Positions 1 to 9,755 of a stretch of DNA of 64,000 nt are shown here, one piece after another. Source of the DNA: Polaromonas sp. P2-4 (GTDB lineage: Bacteria > Pseudomonadota > Gammaproteobacteria > Burkholderiales > Burkholderiaceae_C); contig CP087965.1 of the NCBI GenBank assembly GCA_024703855.1, forward strand, positions 318,001 to 382,000, given 5' to 3'. The position numbers and the translations under genes were made by a program. A model generated the notes under the pieces. It had not been told where the DNA came from. It saw nothing but the letters and a program-made list of their open reading frames with translations, and did not search any database. Positions within the stretch are counted from its first letter, which is position 1, and each line of letters starts with the position of its first letter.

Positions 1-714
1 ACCAAAGAAATGGCCTTGTGGGACACGCCCTTCCTGTTCAGCAATGCCAAGGAAGCCGACACTCTGCTGGACGGCCCGATCGGCGAGAAGATCAAGGACA
101 AGCTGCAGGAAAAAGGCCTGGTCGGCCTGGTTTACTGGGAAAACGGTTTTCGCAACCTGACCAACAGCAAGCGTCCGGTCAACAAGATGGAAGACCTGGA
201 CGGCATCAAACTGCGTGTAATGCAAAACAATGTGTTCCTGGACAGCTTCAAAACCCTGGGTGCCAACGCCGTTCCCATGGCTTTCTCAGAGCTCTTCAGC
301 GCACTGGAAACCAAAACGGTGGACGGCCAGGAAAACCCGTACAACACCATTTTGTCGAGCAAGTTTTATGAGGTGCAAAAATACCTGACGGTCACCAACC
401 ACGTCTACAGCCCGTGGATCGTACTGGTCAGCAAGAAGTGGTGGGACGGCCTCTCCAAAGACGAGCAAAAGGTGCTGGCAGATGCCGCCAAGGTCAGCCA
501 CGATTTCGAACGCAAAGACACGCGGGAAGAAGCCGCCAAAGCCGTTGCCGACCTGAAGACCAAGGGCATGCAGGTCAATGACCTCTCGTTTGCCGAGGCT
601 TCACGCATGCGCAACAAGCTGACCCGTGTGTACGCCACGATTGGCGCTGATGTCGGCATGGAGCTGTGGATTGCGACGCAGAACGAGTTGGTCAAGATCC
701 GCGCCAAGAAGTGA
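1..714 (+). CDS. dctP: TRAP transporter solute-binding protein DctP, C-terminal part
   Basis: The reading frame is open from base 1, so the start and signal peptide lie outside the window. The 237 residues seen match the C-terminal two thirds of DctP-type periplasmic binding proteins of tripartite ATP-independent transporters: the LRVMQN segment, with the arginine that usually binds the carboxylate of the ligand, then ANAVPMAFSELFSALETKTVDGQENP, given here only as the landmark AVPMAFSELFSAL and VDGQENP, and the YSPWIVLVS strand. It would capture an organic acid in the periplasm and hand it to DctQM membrane subunits, which are not visible downstream. A hairpin terminator follows at 760. The family assignment is firm; the substrate is unknown. 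Confidence 0.9.
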   Translation, partial: TKEMALWDTPFLFSNAKEADTLLDGPIGEKIKDKLQEKGLVGLVYWENGFRNLTNSKRPVNKMEDLDGIKLRVMQNNVFLDSFKTLGANAVPMAFSELFSALETKTVDGQENPYNTILSSKFYEVQKYLTVTNHVYSPWIVLVSKKWWDGLSKDEQKVLADAAKVSHDFERKDTREEAAKAVADLKTKGMQVNDLSFAEASRMRNKLTRVYATIGADVGMELWIATQNELVKIRAKK

Positions 715-759
715 GCAAACGTGGGCAGGCCGCGTGGCCTGCGCACCCGCTGAGCCAAG

Positions 760-786
760 GCCACACCCGTATCGTGTGGCTTTTTC
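760..786 (+). terminator. Rho-independent terminator after dctP
   Basis: A 7-bp perfect stem, GCCACAC at 760-766 and GTGTGGC at 774-780, encloses a 7-base loop and is followed by a run of T. It lies 46 bases after the dctP stop and would end that transcript. Confidence 0.8.
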
Positions 787-807
787 TTTGCAGTCAATTG
801 CCACTTT

Positions 808-860
808 GCTACAAAATAAATAGCTACTAGCGCTCGTATCACGTGGGCTACAGCCCTATT
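808..860 (+). repeat. Interspersed repeat, copy 1
   Basis: One of six related copies in the window. The shared core on this strand is an AATAGCT box, then a GCGC box, then a GGGCTA-AG-like box ending near TATT. Other copies are at 10869, 21540 (reverse), 22992, 60733 (reverse) and 62045 (reverse). The inner ATAGCT and AGCTAT pieces of some copies form short hairpins. I recall elements of this kind as abundant between genes in Comamonadaceae; that is memory, not a search. Confidence 0.6.
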
Positions 861-866
861 CGACCA

Positions 867-934
867 CTATTTCGGCAAAAATAGCAGCCAGTACATCAGC
901 AGCAGGTTCAACAGCAGCCTGATGCCCAGTGCTA
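867..934 (-). pseudogene. Remnant of the 3' end of a PP2C-kinase gene
   Basis: Read on the minus strand, this piece encodes about 22 residues ending LLLMYWLLFLPK and a TAG stop. The C-terminus of the PP2C-kinase at 10930-12701 ends LLLVYWLLFLPK with the same stop, and the DNA of the two places is closely similar. Nothing else of the kinase is present here, so it is a leftover of a paralogue or a short duplication. Both copies sit next to a copy of the interspersed repeat (808 and 10869), which suggests that the repeat and the gene end moved together. Confidence 0.65.
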
Positions 935-935
935 T

Positions 936-962
936 GGGCTTGGGCTTGGGCTTGGGCTTGGG
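936..962. repeat. Hexanucleotide tandem repeat GGGCTT, 4.5 copies
   Basis: Four perfect GGGCTT units and a trailing GGG follow the kinase remnant. It is a short simple repeat that could vary in copy number by slippage. It lies in no gene. Confidence 0.85.
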
Positions 963-1444
963 ATAAACGGGGCATTAACCACTCAAAAAAGCCGCCTCAA
1001 GGCCAACAATTGGCGTTGAAACGCGTATCGCCGAATGCCCGCTAGAGACTGACTGCCGACATAGGGCTATCCGAAATTCTCGCTCCATACCCGACATTGA
1101 CATCGGTAGGTTGGGTGTCGGCAATGTGGCGCCGATTTCGATGATTGCTGCACCCGCACCCGCCCAGGAGCGGGCGTTACGGTCGGAGGGTTGTCGAAGC
1201 AGCTGGTCCGACGTCTACCGTGCCCGAAAGCGTGACTGACGATTGAGCCATGACCGAAATGCAAGCCATGCTGAAGCCTGTCATGTAGATTGTTCTAAAC
1301 ATAATCTCTCTCCTTCTTGGTTATTTGTATGCTGCTACGCCGATGTTAAGAACGAGCAGAAGCGAGCCCGGATGACTCCTGCGATGCCACCGCTAAGGGG
1401 GTAGAGACCACTGATAAGCGGCCCTGACGATGGGACTCTCGTTG
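963..1444. other. Intergenic stretch without a recognisable gene
   Basis: Between the simple repeat and the stop of the Bug protein gene I see no coding sequence with family resemblance, no RNA gene and no clear terminator. Short open frames on both strands have unrelated, low-complexity translations. Confidence 0.6.
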
Positions 1445-2416
1445 CTACTCGGGCTTGAAACCAGCACTCTTCAGCAGCTCGGAACCTTGCGCCACGTCAG
1501 CCGCGATGTACTGCCTGAACTGCTCGACGCTCTCGGTGACGGGGTCGATCCCCAGGCTGGCGAAAGTCCCCGACTTCCCGAGTTCCGTGGTCGCGGCGTT
1601 GATCGCAGTATTGAGGAACGTCACGCGATCTGCCGGCATCCCCTTGGGTGCCCAGACGCCATACCAGGAGACATAGGAGAAGTTTGGAATTCCGCTTTCC
1701 CGCACGGTGGGAACGTCGGGCGCCAGAGCACTGCGGTTCTTCGACGTAATGGCGATCGGTTTGACCCGGCCTGCCTTGGCGAGGGGCAGCACCGAAATCA
1801 TCGAATCGAGCAGGACACTGACGTGACCGCCAGCAACGTCGACGAGTGCCGGCTGTGTCCCCTTGTATGGTATGAACGTGAACTTGACGTTGCCTTGTTT
1901 GGCAAGAAGCAGCGTGGCCAAATGACTTGGCGCGCCTGCCGCCGGGATACCGGCCGTCCACTTTTCCGGTTGCTGCCTTGCCGCGGTGAGCACCTCGTTC
2001 ACCTTCTGTTGTGGCAGTTGCGGGGCGATGACAAGCATCAGGGGTGCCTCTCCCACCCTTGCCACTGGGGCGAAATCCGTCTGTGGGTCATAGGGTGCGT
2101 TGGCCAACACCTGCTTGGCAAGGACGTGGGTGGCGGCTGAGAACAGCAGGGTGTAGCCGTCGGCGGGCGCGGTCTGAACAAACCTGCCGCCAAGCGTCCC
2201 GCTCGCACCCGTTCGGTTCTCCACGATCACGGTCACGCCGAGCTGCTTGCGGAGTTGTTCGCCCAACAGGCGTGCCACGTTGTCCACGCCGCCCCCAGCA
2301 GCGAAGGGCACGACGATCTTGATCGTGCGGTCGTGCTCCGGGAACTTGGCACTCTGTGCCCAGGCCGGCAGGATAGCGAATGCAGCGGTCGCTGCAATTA
2401 TTTTGAGAAGTCTCAT
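1445..2416 (-). CDS. Bug-family tripartite tricarboxylate transporter binding protein
   Basis: A 323-residue periplasmic binding protein of the Bug/TctC family, which is greatly expanded in Burkholderiales. Residues 1-20 form a signal peptide (MRLLKII...PAWAQ). The family landmarks follow: VVPFAAGGGVDNVARLL in the first ligand loop, VENRTGASGTLGG, and the late SWYGVWAPKGMP. Length is normal and the frame is unbroken. It is the last gene of the operon that starts with the FAH-family hydrolase at 8649, 31 bases after the CobW gene, so it probably delivers the substrate of that pathway. No TctA or TctB membrane subunit is nearby, as is common for orphan Bug proteins. The ligand is unknown. Confidence 0.92.
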   Translation of the reverse strand: MRLLKIIAATAAFAILPAWAQSAKFPEHDRTIKIVVPFAAGGGVDNVARLLGEQLRKQLGVTVIVENRTGASGTLGGRFVQTAPADGYTLLFSAATHVLAKQVLANAPYDPQTDFAPVARVGEAPLMLVIAPQLPQQKVNEVLTAARQQPEKWTAGIPAAGAPSHLATLLLAKQGNVKFTFIPYKGTQPALVDVAGGHVSVLLDSMISVLPLAKAGRVKPIAITSKNRSALAPDVPTVRESGIPNFSYVSWYGVWAPKGMPADRVTFLNTAINAATTELGKSGTFASLGIDPVTESVEQFRQYIAADVAQGSELLKSAGFKPE

Positions 2417-2447
2417 TTTGTCTCCTATTTCTCGAAAATCCGGATCA

Positions 2448-3521
2448 TTAAAGTGTGGAAGGGCTCCGCCGCAGGTGTCTGCGGACCAGCACGTCGAGGG
2501 TCTCGCCCATCGCCTGCGCGTTCACCCCACGGGTAATGAACACGATGCGCGTGCGCCGGTCAGCGCTTGGCCAAGCCGGCAAAGATTCTGGTGGATGGAA
2601 GAGGTGCTGGACACCATGGATCACCAGTGGCCGGTCGGGGTCTTCGGCCTGGTGGACCAGACCTTTGACGCGCAGCAAATCCTCCCCGCGCATCGCGATC
2701 ACCATGTCCAGCCAGGCAGCGAAAGCCTCCCGCGGCAGCGGCACGTCGCGCACAAGAACGAAGGTCGAGATCCCGTCGCGGTGCTGTGGCGCAGCGTCGG
2801 TGGCTGTGTCCGCCGCAGTCTGAGGAACACGGTAAAACAAAGCGTCGGTCGGCGTCACTTGGCTGTTCTTGTGGGCCTGGATGTGGTCGTGCAGCACTTG
2901 TGGCTGGTTGTCACGCTCCACATGCAGTTGGGCAACTGCATTGATTTCACGCAGACGCTTCAACAGGTGTGACAACGATGATTCGTCGTGCAGCAGATCG
3001 GTCTTTGTCAAAAACAGGCGGTCGGCGACCGCCACCTGCCGGACGGACTCCGCATGCCGGTCCAAGGTCCCCATGCCCAATACCGAATCGACGGTGCAGG
3101 CGACGCCTGCCAGTTCGAAGCGACTTCGGATGCCCGGGTCAGCCATCAGTGTACGAAGAATCGGCCCAGGGTCAGCCAGGCCGCTGGTCTCGATCAGCAC
3201 CTGTCGCACGGGTGGGCCGGCGCGCTCTCCAATCCGATTGAGCGCCTCGACCAGATCGCCGCGTACCGCACAACACATGCAACCGTTGGCCAGCAGAATG
3301 GTGTCGTCAGTCGTCTGCGCGATCAGGTCGTGATCGATGCCAACAGCGCCGAACTCGTTGACGATCACGGCCGTCCCATGCAAGTCCGGAAGCCGCAGCA
3401 GCCGGTTCAGCAGCGTCGTCTTGCCACTGCCGAGGAAGCCAGTGAGTATCGTCACCGGCACGCGCTTGCCGTGGGCTGCATCACCTGCCAGCAATGAAGA
3501 GAAATGGCCACCCATGGTCAA
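2448..3521 (-). CDS. CobW/COG0523-family GTPase metallochaperone
   Basis: 357 residues of a G3E-family GTPase. The Walker A motif GFLGSGKTTLLNRLL is near residue 27, the metal-binding motif NGCMCC near residue 80, and a guanine-specificity TKTD motif near residue 170. The C-terminal CobW domain is present (FVLVRDVPLPREAF onward), including a hydrophobic strand and LLRVKGLV. Proteins of this family deliver Zn, Co or other metals to client enzymes. The start overlaps the stop of the small gene upstream by 4 bases, and the whole group is one operon with hydantoinase-type HyuA and HyuB, so the client may be that enzyme (inference). Confidence 0.9.
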   Translation of the reverse strand: MTMGGHFSSLLAGDAAHGKRVPVTILTGFLGSGKTTLLNRLLRLPDLHGTAVIVNEFGAVGIDHDLIAQTTDDTILLANGCMCCAVRGDLVEALNRIGERAGPPVRQVLIETSGLADPGPILRTLMADPGIRSRFELAGVACTVDSVLGMGTLDRHAESVRQVAVADRLFLTKTDLLHDESSLSHLLKRLREINAVAQLHVERDNQPQVLHDHIQAHKNSQVTPTDALFYRVPQTAADTATDAAPQHRDGISTFVLVRDVPLPREAFAAWLDMVIAMRGEDLLRVKGLVHQAEDPDRPLVIHGVQHLFHPPESLPAWPSADRRTRIVFITRGVNAQAMGETLDVLVRRHLRRSPSTL

Positions 3522-3898
3522 TTCCTCGAGCCTGAGCCGTGAAGTTCAGAGAACGACGTCAAGGTGCGTTCGATCCTGGGTAGCAGCCATTCCGCAACGG
3601 CACCTGGTAGCTGATCTTGCTGCGCGTCATACAGCAAGCGACGCAACGGCTGATCTTGCGCGCCAGCTTTCTGCAGGGCGTGAAAGAAGTCAACGACCTC
3701 TACGACGCCGCAGCGCAACCCGGCGTCTTCGAGGTAGCCAACGATGTCGAGCTCGAAGTCTTCAAGCCTCAGGCTCACGCCACCCGTACCGCAAGCGCAG
3801 GCACCCCCGAGGGCGACGTGGCGCATGGCCAGATCGCTCCAAAGGTTGAGCATGCGGTCGGCGCGTTGCGCCAGGTCGTCAGCCATGGCCAGGCTCAC
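3518..3898 (-). CDS. Small Cys-containing protein of the hydantoinase operon, function unknown
   Basis: About 126 residues. Start GTG at 3898 overlaps the HyuB stop (GTGA); an ATG at 3886 is an alternative. The N-terminal half carries a GGACACGTGG segment with two close cysteines and later an LRCG cysteine; the rest is helical and acidic. I do not recognise a family. Its place between HyuB and the CobW metallochaperone, with 4-base overlaps on both sides, suggests a helper of the same enzyme, possibly in metal handling or assembly. That role is only inferred. Confidence 0.6.
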   Translation of the reverse strand: MSLAMADDLAQRADRMLNLWSDLAMRHVALGGACACGTGGVSLRLEDFELDIVGYLEDAGLRCGVVEVVDFFHALQKAGAQDQPLRRLLYDAQQDQLPGAVAEWLLPRIERTLTSFSELHGSGSRN

Positions 3899-5689
3899 TG
3901 TCCGTCCCAGGCGACGCTTGCCGTCGAGCCATTGCGCACTGGACGCGGCGATTTTCGCAAGGCACGCGTGCCGTCCTGTTCGACCTGACCACGAGAATCG
4001 AGCGCCACTCGGTAGACCTCGCGCGCCACCTCGGCGCTGACGTAACCTTCGCGCACATCCTCGGCGACCAGCTCGACATCCCGCTCTAAGGGATCACCCG
4101 AAACCTCCGCCGCCACCGGAGAGCATTTGGTACGCGTCACCACGCTCCAGGCGCACGTTGAAGATCTTTGCGTTCGCGTGGTCCGTCTTCCAATCGCCCT
4201 TGTGGCGGACGGCGATGCCGTTGCCCATGGCATCGCCGCCGCCTTCCAGGCCCCAAGGCTTGCAGTGTACGCGGTCGATGCGGGTGGTCACGGTGAAGGG
4301 CGAGAGCGCCTGCACCACCATCTCCGCGCCGAGGCCGCCGCGGTATTTGCCAGCGCCGGCGCTGTCTTGGCGGATCTCGTACTTCTCCACCAGCACCGGG
4401 TACTTGGCCTCGAGCTGCTCAGTGGGACTGTTGTGCGTGTCGCCATCGTTGATGCATACCGTAACCGAGACGCCGTCCTCGCTGGATTTCGCGCCCCACC
4501 CGCCGCCTAGTGGACCGATGCCGACGATAAACAGACGCCCATCTTCCGGCGAAATGCCGTGAATGTTGGGGAACACCAGATCGGCATGGTGGCCAGCAAT
4601 GGAGCGGTGCGGAATCGCGGGTGCCAGCGCCTTGAAGATCGTGTCGATGACCGTCATCGGGAAGGTCATCCACACCCGCATCGGGTACGGCCGCTCGGCG
4701 CTGATCACCGTGCCCATCGGCATGATCACCTTTAGCGGCCGAAAGCTTCCATCGTTGACGGGGTAGTCGGTGGGCGTGGTCAGACACTTGTAGGCCACCT
4801 GCGCGCAGGCGATGCCGGTGGTGAAACCGGAGTTGTAGAAGCCGCGCACCTGCCTGCTAACTTCCGACAGGTCCACCGTCATCTCGTCGCCCTGGACGGT
4901 CACCTTTACGCGGATCGGGATCCGCTTGCCGATCTCCAGGCCGTCGTCGTCCATGAACGACTCGGCCTCGTAAACGCCATCGGGAATCGACAACGTGTTC
5001 TTGCGCGCCACCGCTTCGGACGAATCCATGATTTGGCGGATCGAGCCATTCACCGCTTCGACACCGTAGCGCTGCAGCAGTTCCACGTAGCGGCGCTCGC
5101 CGGTGGTGATCGCGGTGATCTGCGCGCGCAGGTCGCCCAGCGCCCGCTCTGCCAGCCGCACGTTCATTGCGATGATGTCGATCAGGTCCTGGTTGACCAC
5201 GCCCTCTCGCTGGTACTTCATGATGGGGATTTGGATCCCCTCGCTGAAGATGTCGGTGGTCACGTTGCCCAGTGTGCCGCCCACGTCCAGCCAGTGCGCC
5301 ATGCAACAGGTGAAGCCCTCCAGCTTCCCTTTGTGGAACACCGGCATGGTGAACGTGAAGTGGTTCAGGTGGCTGCCGGTGGTGTAGGCATCGTTGGTGA
5401 CCAAGATGTCGCCTGGCAAGATGTTGTCATAGCCGAAGTGCTTGATCTTGGCCTTCACCGTCTCGGACATGCCACGGATGAACATCGGAAGGCCCAGGCC
5501 GATCGAGACCGTGTCGCCCTCCTTGGTGAATAGCCCGACCGTGAAGTCGAGCGCCTCGTAGATGATGAGGTTGTAGGCTGTGCGCGTGAGGTTGGTCTTC
5601 ATCTCCTCCGTGACGGCGTACAAGCCGTTGCGGATGATCTCGACGGTGACCGGATCGACCGGTTTGCTCTGGATGTCTTGTGTGCTCAT
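3895..5689 (-). CDS. hyuB: Hydantoinase B / oxoprolinase beta-type subunit
   Basis: About 597 residues of the HyuB family (hydantoin, oxoproline or ketone-carboxylase type beta subunit). Landmarks are the N-terminal DPVTVEIIRNGLYAV, then GDILVTNDAYTTGSHLNH, GGTLGNVTTD and the C-terminal GAGKYRGGLG and LSGGGGGFG. After GGGGGFG the frame breaks near 4094 and the normal tail (DPLERDVELVAEDV, ending AWDGQ) continues in the next frame, so the gene ends at 3895, not 4094. It forms an ATP-dependent complex with HyuA, whose stop overlaps its start. Which amide, lactam or ketone is attacked cannot be told from sequence. Confidence 0.88.
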
Positions 5690-7786
5690 GATCTATCGCT
5701 CCCGATGGAGATTTGCAGGTTGCCGAGATCGTCTACACGCAAGTCGTCGCCAGGCTGGACCACCGTGGTGGATGCGTGCTCTTCGATCAGCGCGGGGCCG
5801 GTGATCGTGTTGCCCCCGCGCAGCAGGTCGCGTGTGTAGACCGGCGTGTCGGCCCATCCGCCCTGGCGGAAGTGCACCGACTTGACAGCGCAGCGCGGCC
5901 TTCTCGGGTTGGGACGCACCTTCGTCCACGCTGTGCTTGGGCGGCTTTTTCATGGTGCCCAGCACGGTCACGCGCAGGCTCACGAGGTCGGCCGGCTCCT
6001 TGGGCGCCGAGGTGCCGTAGCGCACTTTGTGCAGCTCGTCGAACTGCTGCTTGATGGCCGCGCGGTCGCGGCCCTCGAAGAAGGCCAGCGGCAGGTCCAC
6101 CGTTACGGCATGCTCCTGGCCCACGTAGCGCATGTCGGCCGCGCGCTCGATCACCACGCCGTCGGCCTTGACGCCGGACTGCGCCAGCGCGGCGCGGCCT
6201 TCGTCTTCCATCGCCTTATACAGCGCCTCGATCTCCTCGAACGACACGTCGTTCAGTTTGCGAAACACCGAGCGCACGTAGTCATAGCGCAAGTCGGAGA
6301 ACAGCATGCCATAGGCCGAGAAGTAGCCTGGCGCGTGCACGGGATCAGCACCTTGCGGATGCCGATCTCGCGCGCGATGGCCGAGGCGTGCAGCGGCCCG
6401 GCGCCGCCGTACACCACCATGGTGAAGCTGCCTGCGTCCAGCCCGCGCTCGGTCGTCACGGCCTTCACGGCATGCGACATCTGCGTCACCGCGATGCGCA
6501 GGATGCCGTCGGCCGCCCCGGTAGCGTCCAGACCCAATGGCCCAGCCACACGCTCGCGCATCTGGCGCTCGCAACCCTCCAGGTCGAGCTTGAGCTCGCC
6601 GCCGAGGAAGTGCTCGGCATCGAGCCGGCCCAGCAGCAGGTTGGCGTCGGTCACGGTCGGCTCCTTGCCACCGCGGCCGTAGGCCACCGGGCCGGGGATG
6701 GAGCCAGCGCTCTGCGGCCCCACGCGCAGCGCATTTCCGGTCTCCACGCGGGCGATCGAGCCGCCGCCGGTGCCGACCTCGTGGATGTCCATCATCGGAA
6801 TCTGGATGGGCAGCGCGCGCTCGTAGCCGCCGATCAGCGCCGAGCCGGTCGTGAGCGGCCGGCCCTCGCTGATCACGCCGGCCTTGGCCGTGGTGCCGCC
6901 CATGTCGAAGGCTATGGCGTCGCCCATCCCCAATTGGGCGCAGATGGCCTGCGCGCCGATCACCCCGGCCGCGGGGCCGGACTCCAGCATGCGCACGCAG
7001 CCGACCTGCGCGTGCTCCACCGGGAACAGGCCGCCGGTGGACTGCACGATGTAGAAGTCGCCGTCGAAGCCCTTCTTGCCCAGGTGGGTCTCCAGTTCGC
7101 CGAGGTAGGCCGAGACACGCGGGCCGACGTAGGCGTTGGCCACCGCAGTGGAGACACGCTCGAACTCGCGGTACTCCTGGGAGAGTTCGTGCGAGGCGCA
7201 GACGAAGGCGCCGGGAATCTCCTCCTGCAGGATCTGCTTGACGCGCTGCTCGTGCGCCGGGTTGCGGTAGGAGTGCAGCAGCAGCACGGCCACGGCCTCC
7301 ACCTTCTGACCGCACAATTCGCGCGCCAGCTCGCGCACGGCGGCCTCGTCCAGCGGCTTGTGGATACTGCCGTCGGCGCGCAGGCGCTCGGCCACCTCAA
7401 AGCGCAGCGAGCGCTTGACCAGTGGCTGGTGTTTGTTGAAAAACAGGTTGTAGGCGTCGGGCCGGTTGACGCGCCCGATCTCGTAGATGTCGTGGAAGCC
7501 CTCGGTGATCAAGAGCGCCGTGTTGGCGCCGTTGCGCTCTAGCAGCGTATTGATCACGATGGTGGAGCCATGCAGGAACAGGTGGCCGTCGCGCAGGTCG
7601 ATGTCGGCGCTGTCCAGCGTCGCCTGGATGCCGTTCACCAGTTGGCCGTGGGTCGACAAGGCCTTGCCGAACAACAGCTTTCCGCTGGTCTCATCAAAGG
7701 CGGCCATGTCGGTGAAGGTGCCGCCTATGTCGACGGCAATCGCAGCTTGGCATGGTGCCCGGCGCGGTAGGGGATATGTTTGTCAT
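5686..7786 (-). CDS. hyuA: Hydantoinase A / oxoprolinase alpha-type ATP-binding subunit
   Basis: About 700 residues once three frame breaks (near 7748, 6341 and 5890) are bridged. The chosen ATG at 7786 gives a short N-terminus leading into the actin-like ATPase phosphate loop IAVDIGGTFTDMAAFDE. Further landmarks are HGSTIVINTLLERNG, the second phosphate loop FDMGGTTAKAG, GTGGGSIARV and VYGGAGPLHA; the C-terminal domain ends DDLGNLQISIG. It would activate the carbonyl of the substrate with ATP for HyuB. It starts 13 bases after the FAH-family gene and its stop overlaps hyuB. The breaks look like base-calling errors, since sequence on both sides is well conserved. Confidence 0.87.
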
Positions 7787-7799
7787 GGGTATCGCGGCT

Positions 7800-8649
7800 T
7801 CAGGCGGCCGTGCCGATTTGGTTGCGGAGAACACCAAGACCGGAGATTTCGACCTCGACCACGTCGCCATGCTTCATGTAGCGAGGGGGATCGCGGCGGT
7901 CGCCCACGCCACCAGGCGTGCCGGTCGCAATCACGTCGCCAGGCGAGAGAGGGGTGAAGCGCGAGATGTACTCGATCAATGTCGGGATGGTGAAAATTAG
8001 ATCGGCGAGCGATGCGTGTTGCATGACTTCACCATTCAGGCGGCTCTCGAGCGTCAGCGCGTTGACGTCGGGCACTTCGTCGGCGGTCACCAGCCAAGGC
8101 CCCAGCGCGCCCGTGCCGGGGAAATTCTTGCCTGGTGTCCACTGGTGTGTGTGGCGTTGCCAGTCGCGAACCGTGATGTCGTTGAAGCAGGCGTAGCCGG
8201 CCACATGGTCGAACGCTTGCTCCTTGCGGATGGCCCGACCGCCTCGGCCGATGACGACGGCAAGTTCGCCTTCCCAGTCGAAGCGCTCCGAAAAGGGAGG
8301 TCGCAGCACAGCGTCGTCGTTTGCGGCCAGGGAATCCGCAAAGCGGACAAACAGCGACGGGTAAGCGCTGTCATCGCGCTTGGTTTCCAGCGACGTGGGT
8401 CTTGTAATTCAGGCCTACGCAGATGATCTTCTGCGGGTTGGGCAGTACCGGAAGCGCACGCGTATTGGCGGGCTGGATGCGGGTGCTTCGACTCAGCTCC
8501 GCTCCAAGTTCACCGAGTGCATCGCCACGCAGTACGGACGCCAAGTCAGGGTATCGACGTAAAAAGTCGGCCGAAGGTTGGAGGTACTCCCCCTGCTGAG
8601 CGACCCCGTAGGTAGCGGCTCCTGCATGCTCAAAACTGACGAGTTTCAC
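7800..8649 (-). CDS. Fumarylacetoacetate hydrolase-family protein
   Basis: About 283 residues with one frame break near 8371. The N-terminal cap region (MKLVSFEHAG) leads to IICVGLNYKTHV, the usual entry to the catalytic domain. The metal site follows as FDWEGELAVVIG, with the acidic residues that bind Mg, then YACFNDITVRDWQ, the lysine in GKNFPGTGALGPWL, and the closing GTPGGVG. Such enzymes cleave or decarboxylate 2-oxo acids. It is the first gene of the operon with hyuA and hyuB and probably handles the product after ring opening. It faces the LysR gene across 159 bases. Confidence 0.9.
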
Positions 8650-8808
8650 TGTTTTCTCCTTAACAGAACGGAAGGTGGTTCCGCGCTGTCAAATCACCGC
8701 GCTGAAACCTCGTGCAGCTAATGTAGAAATCTGGAAGCTTTTTGAATAGATATAATTCAGAGGTTTCAGACTTGCCATTACTGGCATATCTAATCCGGGT
8801 AATCCCTC
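8650..8808. promoter_or_regulatory. Divergent promoter region between FAH-family operon and lysR-type gene
   Basis: This AT-rich gap separates the divergent genes. On the plus strand a TATAAT at 8752-8757 can serve as a -10 box. An inverted repeat TGCCA-TTAC-TGGCA lies at 8773-8786, and a TTCAGAGG/TTTCAGA pair lies just before it. These are candidate sites for the adjacent LysR-type regulator, which normally binds here to autoregulate and to switch the divergent operon. Confidence 0.5.
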
Positions 8809-9755
8809 ATGAATATTACAAGCGTCAGACTATTTCTTGAGGTCTCAGAAGCAGGCAGCCTGAGCAAGGTGGCGGCACGTCGACAGACTGTGCAATCCCA
8901 CATCAGCCGGCAGATCACCGACTTTGAAGCAGGGTTCGGGGAGCCTCTTTTCCGGCGTACGGGCCGTGGCGTGGCATTGACGGAGCTGGGCGGCGCGTGG
9001 CGGTGCGTTTACGCGCCTGGCTCCAGGACACGGACCGACTTATGGAGGAACTTCGTGCGGAGTCGGGAAAGTTGATGGGAGAAGTGCGATTGGGCATCAT
9101 CCCTTCGGCCGCGCATCCGCTGATGACCCGACTCTTCGAGCAGCTGCAGATTGAGCATCCAGGCATCCGACTCAATATCACCGAAGCGCAAGGCACTGAA
9201 CTCGACACCATGTTGGACACAGGGGCGGTGGATCTGGCGATCCTCTTTCGCTTCCAATCGCCCTGAGCGGGCGGGAAGAAAAGCTGTTGTCGGTCGCGCA
9301 CACGTATTTGATTTCAGCGCCAGGCGACGAAATTACCAAAGAGCCAACGGTCAATTTTTCTCGACTGGCGGGTCTAAGGTTAGTGCTGCCTCGTAGACCA
9401 AGCCATTGGCGTAACGCGTTGGACGAGGCCGCTAGGAGCCTTGGATTCAGGCTCGAGCCGATCGCTGAGGCGGATTCGCTGACAGTCCAGAAGGAACTGG
9501 TCGCTCATATGCCTGGGCTGTATTCCGTGCTTGGTCCCTATTCTGTGATTCCAGAACTCAAGAGCGGTCGCCTTCAAGCAAGCAAGCTGGTCAAGCCAGA
9601 CCTGTTCCGACACGTGACCTTAGCTTTGCCTGAAACAAGGCAAGCTTTCACCGGCTTGCAGAGTCGTTGCAGAGATAGTGCAAAAATTAGTTGAGTCTTG
9701 GGGTCACCAACTCTTCGATTCGTCTGGCGCCTTTGAAAAGATCAAGGGCTTATAA
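8809..9755 (+). CDS. LysR-family transcriptional regulator
   Basis: About 315 residues with three frame breaks (near 8992, 9265 and 9675). The N-terminal winged helix-turn-helix is clear: MNITSVRLFLEVSEAGSLSK, then a recognition helix region ending ISRQITDFE and EPLFRRTGRGV. The effector domain shows GEVRLGIIPSAAHPL and GAVDLAILF. The last piece, IVQKLVES to FEKIKGL, is in a shifted frame and moves the stop to 9755. It is transcribed away from the FAH-hyuAB-CobW-Bug operon and is the likely inducer-dependent regulator of that operon. The inducer is unknown. Confidence 0.88.

Noticed and set aside
8809-9755. The lysR gene as a true pseudogene
   Set aside because: Its three breaks are of the same one-base kind found in core genes such as mutS and suhB, so sequence error is the simpler explanation.
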